A stretch of DNA of 13,817 nucleotides from Moraxellaceae bacterium. GTDB lineage: Bacteria; Pseudomonadota; Gammaproteobacteria; Pseudomonadales; Moraxellaceae. The notes beneath the pieces were generated by a model, which was not told the DNA's origin, did not search any database, and worked only from the letters and a program-made list of their open reading frames with translations. This document shows positions 6,909 through 12,508 of the stretch, in pieces (within the stretch, counting starts at the first letter, position 1; each line of letters opens with the position of its first letter). Position numbers and translations under genes: made by a program. The stretch lies in contig JASLCO010000039.1 in the NCBI GenBank assembly GCA_030146505.1, forward strand, positions 1 through 13,817. The letters run 5' to 3'.

Positions 6909-7796
6909 ATGGAACAATTCCGCAATGTCGGGCTGATCGGTCGGCCCGGCAATACCACCGTGGCAGACACGCTGGACTATCTGCTGCGCTTTCTGGAAGG
7001 CCGTGGCGTCAAGGTGATCTTTGACGAAGACACGGCGGCCGTCATGTCCCGCTCCGGACTGCAGGTCTGCTCGCGCGCCATGCTGGGGGAAATCTGCGAT
7101 CTCCTGATCGTGGTGGGTGGCGACGGCTCGCTGCTGCATGCCGCCCGCGCCCTCGCGCGTTTCAACAAGCCCGTGCTCGGCATCAATCGCGGCCGGCTCG
7201 GCTTTCTCACCGATGTCTCGCCGGACGAGATCGACGCCAAGGTGGGTGCCGTGCTGGATGGCGATTACGCCATCGAGCAGCGCTTCATGCTCAATATGGA
7301 GGTGAAGGCTGACGGCACACCCACCGGCGAGGGCATAGCGCTCAACGACATCGTGCTCTATGCCGGCAAGTCAGTGCACATGATCGAGTTCGAACTTTAT
7401 ATCGAAGGCCAGTTCGTCTACCGCCAGCGTTCCGATGGCCTTATCATCGCCACCCCCACGGGCTCCACTGCCTATGCGCTGTCCGGTGGTGGCCCCATCA
7501 TGCATCCGCGCCTTGATGCCATGGTGCTGGTTCCCATGCATCCGCACACGCTGTCCAGCCGTCCCATCGTGGTGGATGGCAACAGCGAGGTGAAGCTGCT
7601 CATGTGCACCGAGGGCATAAATCCCATGGTGAGCTGTGACGGCCAGGCCGGCACCAGTTTGCGTACCGGCGACTGGGTGTATGTGAACAAGCATCCTTTC
7701 AAGCTGCGCCTCCTGCATCCACCGGGGCATGACTTCTATGCGGCCTGCCGTACCAAACTCGGCTGGAGCAGCCACCTCACGAACTCCGGTGAATGA
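6909..7796 (+). CDS. nadK: NAD kinase
   Basis: Cytoplasmic ATP-NAD kinase that phosphorylates NAD to NADP, the only route to the NADP pool. GGDGS at 70-74 contains the catalytic Asp72; LGINRGRLGFLTD near 90-102, ND at 146-147, and DGLIIATPTGSTAYALSGGG at 176-195 are the conserved nucleotide-binding motifs. HPHTLSSRPIVV near 211-222 is also typical. Length is 295, the size I recall for the Pseudomonas enzyme. ATG 6909 gives MEQFRNVGLIGR, which matches that family start, although it lacks a clear Shine-Dalgarno. TTG 6885 and ATG 6903 are in-frame alternatives; a GGGGG run at 6887-6891 lies 11 nt before ATG 6903. The small hairpin at 6879-6895 may keep upstream starts closed. Its stop overlaps the DUF1315 start, so the two are coupled. 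Confidence 0.96.
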   Translation: MEQFRNVGLIGRPGNTTVADTLDYLLRFLEGRGVKVIFDEDTAAVMSRSGLQVCSRAMLGEICDLLIVVGGDGSLLHAARALARFNKPVLGINRGRLGFLTDVSPDEIDAKVGAVLDGDYAIEQRFMLNMEVKADGTPTGEGIALNDIVLYAGKSVHMIEFELYIEGQFVYRQRSDGLIIATPTGSTAYALSGGGPIMHPRLDAMVLVPMHPHTLSSRPIVVDGNSEVKLLMCTEGINPMVSCDGQAGTSLRTGDWVYVNKHPFKLRLLHPPGHDFYAACRTKLGWSSHLTNSGE

Positions 7797-8074
7797 TGAA
7801 CGACACAACGATTGAAAAAATGCTGGCAGCCATGACGCCAGAGCTGCTGGCGGCATTCCGCCTGGCCATTGAAATCGGCAAGTGGCCTGATGGCCGCCGC
7901 CTCACGCCCGAACAACGTGAAACCTGCATGCAAGCCGTGATTGCCTGGGAGCTCAAGCATCTGCCGGAAGAGCAGAGAACGGGTTATATCGACAAGGGTG
8001 AGAAAGAAGGTGATGTGTGTGACAGTCACGATCACGGTCATGACGACGAAGGCGCGGTGAAATTCCTGCACTGA
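7793..8074 (+). CDS. DUF1315 (YeaC-like) family protein with His/Asp-rich tail
   Basis: Small 93-residue cytoplasmic protein of unknown function. Residues about 6-60 match the YeaC/DUF1315 pattern: a short N-terminal helix with MTPELLAAFRLAIEIGKW, then PDGRRLTPEQRETCMQAVIAWE. The tail from about residue 76 contains C76, H79, H81, H83, three Asp and Glu, and a final H93, a composition suited to metal binding. ATG 7793 overlaps the nadK stop in the classic ATGA arrangement; ATG 7796 is also in frame one codon later. It is the last gene of the plus-strand run, and the next gene is convergent. The family is often found near nadK or in short operons in gammaproteobacteria, but no function has been shown to my knowledge. 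Confidence 0.88.
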   Translation: MMNDTTIEKMLAAMTPELLAAFRLAIEIGKWPDGRRLTPEQRETCMQAVIAWELKHLPEEQRTGYIDKGEKEGDVCDSHDHGHDDEGAVKFLH

Positions 8075-8113
8075 CCTTTCATGACGTTTCCGGCAGGTGC
8101 TGCTCCGGATACA

Positions 8114-8150
8114 CGTCAGGCCCGGCGCGTGCCTGGCGCCGCCGCTGACG
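8114..8150. terminator. Possible hairpin between convergent DUF1315 and DUF6231 genes
   Basis: CGTCAG at 8114-8119 pairs with CTGACG at 8145-8150. Inside, after a 4x4 internal loop, GGCGC at 8124-8128 pairs with GCGCC at 8136-8140 around a 7-nt loop. It abuts the DUF6231 stop at 8151-8153 and lies 39 nt after the DUF1315 stop. No T-run follows on either strand, so it is a weak candidate for a two-way terminator or mRNA-end stabiliser. Confidence 0.4.
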
Positions 8151-8612
8151 CTACCAGCGATATTTGTTCCAGTTCTCGGGGTTGGCCCAGAATCTGGGAT
8201 TCAACCAGTCCGGCACCGACTTGTAGGTGCGGATGTCATAGCTCCAGGCCTGCCAGTTCGCGGTATCGATTTCGAAGCGGGCCTGACGTGTCAGGCCAAG
8301 GCCGATAAGCGTCGTGTCATCGAGCAGGTTTTCCGGTACAAACACCAGAAGTTGTCGTGCCAGCAGGTCCCGCATGACGGCGATCAGCTGACGGGCATCG
8401 CGCGCATTTTCGCTGCCGGCCAGACTGGCGACTGCCAGCTCCTGCCGTGTGCGATGTGCCGCGGAGCCCAGGGCTTCCGCAAGAGTCAGACTCTCCCCGC
8501 CAGCAAGACCGGCAGGCCACTCTACCGGGCCTATGCTCAGGACATCACGAGCGCCGGTTGCAGCCAGGGTTTCGGCAATAAGGGGATGGAATGGGTGGGG
8601 GCGGGCAGACAT
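8151..8612 (-). CDS. DUF6231 family protein, function unknown
   Basis: A 153-residue protein without signal peptide or membrane segment. The C-terminal end, containing YDIRTYKSVPDWLNPRFW and then NPENWNKYRW, is the most distinctive part; I recall an almost identical tail in the Pseudomonas DUF6231 family. The middle, with LLARQLLVFVPENL and then IGLGL, has alternating beta-strand and helix character reminiscent of a Rossmann or methyltransferase-like fold, but no cofactor motif is visible. It is the only minus-strand gene between two plus-strand units. Its start lies 27 nt from the divergent DUF2797 start and no clear Shine-Dalgarno precedes it (the upstream bases on its strand are TTTTCAATTC), so translation initiation is probably weak or depends on other features. 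It converges on DUF1315. Confidence 0.78.
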   Translation of the reverse strand: MSARPHPFHPLIAETLAATGARDVLSIGPVEWPAGLAGGESLTLAEALGSAAHRTRQELAVASLAGSENARDARQLIAVMRDLLARQLLVFVPENLLDDTTLIGLGLTRQARFEIDTANWQAWSYDIRTYKSVPDWLNPRFWANPENWNKYRW

Positions 8613-8639
8613 GAATTGAAAACGGGATGACAGAAGAGA
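8613..8639. promoter_or_regulatory. 27-nt divergent gap between DUF6231 and DUF2797
   Basis: Only 27 nt separate the two divergent start codons. This is too short to hold two full promoters, so each promoter must lie at least partly inside the opposite coding sequence, or the messages are nearly leaderless. AAGAGA just before ATG 8640 is the only ribosome-binding-like sequence. I could not identify a convincing -35/-10 pair on either strand. Confidence 0.4.
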
Positions 8640-9452
8640 ATGCTGGGTACTTTACGAAAAATGCGGGCTGAGCGAAACGAGCCTGTGTCCTATTTCCTGC
8701 CGCTGGGGGATTTCTCTGTCCCTCTGGCGCCCTATATGGGCAATACGCTGCACCTCAAATATCTTGGCAATATCCTCTGCACGGCCTGCGGGCGCAAAAC
8801 CAGCAAGTCCTATAACCAGGGTCATTGCTTTGTCTGCTTCAAGAAGCTCGCTGCCTGCGACATGTGCATCCTGAAACCGGAAACCTGTCACTACCATCTC
8901 GGCACCTGCCGTGAGCCTGAATGGGCGGACGCGCACTGCAATGTGCCGCATATCGTGTATCTGGCGAATTCCTCCGGCCTCAAGGTTGGCATCACGCGCG
9001 GCACCCAGGTGCCGACGCGCTGGATGGACCAGGGTGCTACGCAGGCCTTGCCTATTTTTCGTGTCGGTACGCGTTTCCAGTCCGGCCTCATCGAAACCAC
9101 GCTTGCACAACATATTGCCGACAAGACCAATTGGCAGGCCCTGTTAAAAGGAGACAGCGAGCCGGTGGATTTGCCGGCAGCCCGCGACGATCTCCTGCAA
9201 CGTTGTGCCGCTGAAATTGCTGCTCTGCAAGAACGTTTTCCCGGGGAAATACAGCCGCTGCAGGAGACAGTGCAGGAGTTCCGCTATCCGGTCCTGCAAT
9301 ATCCGCAAAAGATAAAGTCTTTCAATCTTGACCAGTCGCCGGATGTAGCCGGCACCTTGCTCGGCATCAAGGGGCAGTACCTGCTTTTTGATACCGGTGT
9401 CATCAATATCCGCAAATTCACGGCCTATCAGGTCGAGCTGCTCACGGTGTAA
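8640..9452 (+). CDS. DUF2797 protein: Cys-rich region plus GIY-YIG-like core
   Basis: Cytoplasmic 270-residue protein of unknown function. Residues 47-100 hold nine cysteines, with CxxC pairs at 47-50, 63-66 and 73-76, further cysteines at 83, 90 and 100, and H84 and H86; this probably binds one or two zinc ions or an iron-sulfur cluster. The next segment has VYLAN at 106-110, LKVGITR at 114-120, TRW at 126-128 and an IETTLAQH helix with E152. This spacing resembles T5orf172/GIY-YIG-type cores (Y...Y/G, R and E). The C-terminal end, with SFNLD and LLGIKGQYLLFDTGVINIRKF near 227-260, is strongly conserved in the family as I recall it. The start MLGTLRKM resembles the family start MIGHLRKM, supporting ATG 8640 despite a poor ribosome site. 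pepN begins 2 nt after the stop. Confidence 0.88.
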   Translation: MLGTLRKMRAERNEPVSYFLPLGDFSVPLAPYMGNTLHLKYLGNILCTACGRKTSKSYNQGHCFVCFKKLAACDMCILKPETCHYHLGTCREPEWADAHCNVPHIVYLANSSGLKVGITRGTQVPTRWMDQGATQALPIFRVGTRFQSGLIETTLAQHIADKTNWQALLKGDSEPVDLPAARDDLLQRCAAEIAALQERFPGEIQPLQETVQEFRYPVLQYPQKIKSFNLDQSPDVAGTLLGIKGQYLLFDTGVINIRKFTAYQVELLTV

Positions 9453-9454
9453 TC

Positions 9455-12133
9455 ATGGCCACTCCTGCTGACATTTCCGAAGCCGCCCAGAAAACCATTT
9501 ATCTCAAGGATTACCGCCAGCCCGCCTTCCAGGTAAAAAGCACGCGCCTTGATATCGATATCCACGAAGGCCATACCGTGGTCGATGCCGAACTGGTGCT
9601 GGTCCGTTCCGCTTCTGCTGGCGCAGACGAGGCTTTGCGCCTGCATGGTGTCGATCTTGTGCTTGAACGTCTGGAAATTGACGGCCATGCCGTCGAAGCA
9701 AGCCGTTATCGGCAGGAGGGCGAGGAACTGGTTGTCAGCAATGTGCCGGCTGGGCAGTTTGTCCTGCATACGCGCGTGCGCATCCATCCGGAAACGAATA
9801 CGGCACTGGAAGGCCTTTATTGTTCCAACGGCATGTATTGCACGCAATGCGAAGCAGAAGGTTTCCGCAAGATCACGTTCTATCCGGATCGCCCTGACGT
9901 GATGTCGCGCTTTGTCACTACCCTGCGCGCCGACAGGAAACGCTTCCCTGTACTGCTGGCCAATGGCAATCCGGTCGACAGTGGCGACCTGCCGGAAGGC
10001 CGCCATTTCGTGACATGGGAAGATCCGTTTCCCAAGCCTTCCTATCTCTTTGCGATGGTGGCCGGTAACCTGGTCCTGCATCGCGATGAATTTGTCACCC
10101 TGTCCGGGCGTCGCATCGACTTGCGGATTTATGTGGAGTCCCGCGATGCCGGCAAGACCGACCATGCCATGGCATCGCTGAAACGCTCCATGCGCTGGGA
10201 TGAAGAAGTATTTGGCCGCGAATATGATCTGGACATTTTCATGATCGTGGCTGTTTCGCATTTCAATATGGGCGCCATGGAAAACAAGGGGCTCAACATC
10301 TTCAACACCAGTTGCGTTCTGGCGCATCCTGCCACCACCACGGATGCAGGCTTCCAGCGCGTGGAGTCCGTGGTAGCGCATGAGTATTTCCACAACTGGA
10401 GCGGCAATCGCGTCACCTGCCGCGACTGGTTCCAGCTCAGTCTCAAAGAAGGCTTCACGGTTTTCCGCGACCAGCAGTTCTCGGCCGACATGCTGTCGGC
10501 CAGCGTACAGCGCATCGAAGATGTGAATTTCCTGCGTGCCTACCAGTTTGCCGAAGATGCCGGCCCACTGGCGCATCCGGTGCGGCCCGATTCCTTTGTC
10601 GAAATCAATAATTTCTATACCGCAACGGTCTATGAGAAGGGCGCGGAAATCGTGCGCATGCTGCATACGGTGCTGGGCCCGGAAAAATTCCGTGCAGGCA
10701 CCGATCTTTATTTCAGCCGCCATGATGGACAGGCGGTGACGGTAGAAGATTTCGTGCAGGCGCTGTCGGATGCCAGCGGCACCGATCTTGGGGCCTTCAT
10801 GCAATGGTACCGTCAGCCGGGTACGCCAACATTGCATGTGCGCGGCGAATTCAGGCCGGAGGCGAAGGAATATCACCTGACCTTGCGCCAGCAGTTGCAC
10901 AAGGTCGAAGGCTATCCGGAGCCCGGCCTGCTGCCGGTGCCTGTACGTCTGGCGCTGCTGGGCGAGGATGGTCGCGAGCTGCCCCTGCAGCTGTTGCCGG
11001 CACCGTCTGCAGAAACCGAAAGAGTGCTCCTGCTGGCAAAAGAGGTTGAAACCTATGTGTTCAGCGGCGTGAGCCGGCCGCCGGTGCCTTCACTGCTGCG
11101 TGATTTCTCGGCGCCGGTCCGCGTGGAGCAGGAACTCAGTGCGGACGAGAAAATTTTCCTGCTGCGCCATGACAGCAATGGCTTCAATCGATGGCTGACG
11201 GCCCAGGCCCTGCTGACGGCCGAATGCCTGCGCCTTGCCGGTGACATCCGTGCCGGTCGTCATCTGGTGCCTGATGCGGTTCTGCTCAGCGCTCTGGAAA
11301 ACATGCTGCCACCCCTGGCCGGTAGCGATCCTGCACTGGCCGCGAAAATCCTGCAGGTGCCGGTGCTCTCGCAGCTCATGGATGCTGTCTGCCGCCCTGA
11401 TCCCGAAGCCTTGCATTCGGCGCGGCAGGGGCTGCGGCATGCCATTACGCACCGGCTGGAGTCCTGGCTGGCTGGCCTGTGCGAAGGTGTGGCGAGGGCG
11501 GACTATGTCTACTCGGCCGCTGCCATTGCCGAGCGCAGCCTGCGTAATACGGCTCTGGGACTGCTGGTTGACAGTGGCGTCGGCCACCATGAGCTGGCTA
11601 CACGCCAGTTTGAACATGCGCAGCACATGACCGATGAAGCTGCGGCACTGACTGCACTGGTCCATGCCGGCAGTCCGCAGGCCACCCGCCTGCTGGATGC
11701 GTTTGCACGACGCTGGGAAAACGAGGCGCTGGTGATGGATCAGTGGTTTGCCATCCAGGCTTCGGCGCCTGCAGCCTCCACCATCGACCGTGTGGACGAG
11801 TTGCGCCGTCATCCGGGGTTTCATCGCGACAACCCCAACCGGGTACGCGCACTCATTGGCCAGTTCGCCAACAACAACCCCTTGCCTTTCCATGACCGCA
11901 GCGGAAGGGGCTATGCCTTGCTGACAGAGGAAGTGCTTTTTCTGGATGGCAGTAATCCTCAGGTGGCGGCTCGCCTGCTTGGAGCCATGAGCACCTGGGC
12001 ACGTTTCGATGCGCAGCGGCAACAGCATGCAAAAACCTGTCTGCAGACGATACGGGAGCAGTCGTCATCCGCCGATGTGCGTGAAACCGTCGCCCGCTTG
12101 CTGGCACCTGAAGCGGGGCAGGGGCGCGGCTGA
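9455..12133 (+). CDS. pepN: Aminopeptidase N (M1 zinc metallopeptidase)
   Basis: Cytoplasmic zinc exopeptidase that removes N-terminal residues from peptides in the last steps of protein turnover. It has 892 residues against 870 in E. coli. GAMEN at 273-277 binds the substrate N-terminus. HEYFH at 309-313 with E332 18 residues on forms the HExxHx18E zinc site. Tyr393 in TVYEKGAE stabilises the transition state. All fall 12 residues after their E. coli counterparts, so the N-terminal end is slightly longer and the core is intact. The C-terminal half (about 560-892) is the alpha-helical domain typical of bacterial PepN. No signal peptide is seen. The start at 9455 lies only 2 nt after the DUF2797 stop with a weak ribosome site, which suggests translational coupling. 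No clear terminator follows. Confidence 0.97.
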   Translation: MATPADISEAAQKTIYLKDYRQPAFQVKSTRLDIDIHEGHTVVDAELVLVRSASAGADEALRLHGVDLVLERLEIDGHAVEASRYRQEGEELVVSNVPAGQFVLHTRVRIHPETNTALEGLYCSNGMYCTQCEAEGFRKITFYPDRPDVMSRFVTTLRADRKRFPVLLANGNPVDSGDLPEGRHFVTWEDPFPKPSYLFAMVAGNLVLHRDEFVTLSGRRIDLRIYVESRDAGKTDHAMASLKRSMRWDEEVFGREYDLDIFMIVAVSHFNMGAMENKGLNIFNTSCVLAHPATTTDAGFQRVESVVAHEYFHNWSGNRVTCRDWFQLSLKEGFTVFRDQQFSADMLSASVQRIEDVNFLRAYQFAEDAGPLAHPVRPDSFVEINNFYTATVYEKGAEIVRMLHTVLGPEKFRAGTDLYFSRHDGQAVTVEDFVQALSDASGTDLGAFMQWYRQPGTPTLHVRGEFRPEAKEYHLTLRQQLHKVEGYPEPGLLPVPVRLALLGEDGRELPLQLLPAPSAETERVLLLAKEVETYVFSGVSRPPVPSLLRDFSAPVRVEQELSADEKIFLLRHDSNGFNRWLTAQALLTAECLRLAGDIRAGRHLVPDAVLLSALENMLPPLAGSDPALAAKILQVPVLSQLMDAVCRPDPEALHSARQGLRHAITHRLESWLAGLCEGVARADYVYSAAAIAERSLRNTALGLLVDSGVGHHELATRQFEHAQHMTDEAAALTALVHAGSPQATRLLDAFARRWENEALVMDQWFAIQASAPAASTIDRVDELRRHPGFHRDNPNRVRALIGQFANNNPLPFHDRSGRGYALLTEEVLFLDGSNPQVAARLLGAMSTWARFDAQRQQHAKTCLQTIREQSSSADVRETVARLLAPEAGQGRG

Positions 12134-12311
12134 ACATCTCTCTGTTTTCCTGGCGGTTTGCCGATTATGGGCTAGCTTTTCCCGCGATGACCTAGCAGTT
12201 TTGCAGACAGGCGCAGTGATTTGTCTGACAACGGGGGCGGCATATGGGTCATAAAGTGCATAAACGGCTGATTGGTCAGACTTTCCGGTTTTCTTTGCAT
12301 CAGGCAGCAGG

Positions 12312-12317
12312 TATAAA
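12312..12317 (+). promoter_or_regulatory. Possible -10 box for the DUF1302 gene
   Basis: TATAAA is a good -10 match in an otherwise GC-rich context. The -35 position is poor (TTTTCT at 12289-12294 with a 17-nt spacer), so an activator or another sigma factor may be involved. A start near 12324 would give a leader of about 185 nt that begins almost directly with the 12326-12340 hairpin. Confidence 0.4.
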
Positions 12318-12325
12318 TTGGTGCA

Positions 12326-12340
12326 GCCGGTCATTCCGGC
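12326..12340 (+). other. GC-rich hairpin at the predicted 5' end of the DUF1302 transcript
   Basis: GCCGG at 12326-12330 pairs with CCGGC at 12336-12340 around the loop TCATT. It is followed by an A-run, so it is not a rightward terminator. If transcription starts near 12324 it would sit at the very 5' end, where such stems can slow mRNA decay. This is inference. Confidence 0.35.
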
Positions 12341-12508
12341 CAGAAAAAATGCAACATAAAAAGTGCTCCGGCAAAGAGCCTTTCTTAATCCCTTTTTTTC
12401 TGACAAGGAGTCAGGGAGAAAGCAGGTCAGGCGCTGATACTCGAGCCTGATTCCGCCTTGCCGGGCATGCGTGCGTCAAAACAAGAATTCTCACGCTGGA
12501 GCTCCGAC

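Larger units (their letters stand above)
12134..12508 (+). promoter_or_regulatory. 375-nt intergenic region and leader of the DUF1302 gene
   Basis: No convincing gene lies here. The region is richer in A and T than its surroundings. Present are an 11-bp palindrome TTGTCTGACAA at 12221-12231; GTCTGAC at 12223-12229 and its inverse GTCAGAC at 12275-12281; a TATAAA box at 12312-12317; and several hairpins: 12326-12340, 12365-12379 (4-bp stem, then a T-rich stretch to 12399), 12400-12414 and 12427-12450. GGAG at 12498-12501 is the ribosome binding site, 7 nt before ATG 12509. No clear pepN terminator was found. Confidence 0.55.

Noticed and set aside
9428..10900. 490-codon open frame antisense to pepN
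   Set aside because: pepN carries all catalytic motifs on the plus strand; this is a codon-bias shadow.
12281..12300. Possible sigma-54 promoter (GG ... GC) before the DUF1302 gene
   Set aside because: Only 8 nt separate GG at 12287-12288 from GC at 12297-12298 instead of the required 10, and the flanking consensus is poor.
12065..12406. Minus-strand 113-codon frame with a lipoprotein-like beginning (FFLAGMTGC)
   Set aside because: It needs a TTG start without a ribosome site, overlaps the end of pepN and the DUF1302 promoter region, and its second half is Arg/Gln-rich shadow sequence. The signal-like stretch could be chance.
12244..12450. Plus-strand 68-codon frame in the pepN-DUF1302 gap
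   Set aside because: No ribosome site before its ATG, no recognisable motif, and it runs through the likely promoter and leader hairpins.
12467..12508. Earlier in-frame ATG for the DUF1302 gene
   Set aside because: No ribosome site before it, and it would put 14 polar residues ahead of a normal signal peptide; GGAG is well placed for ATG 12509.
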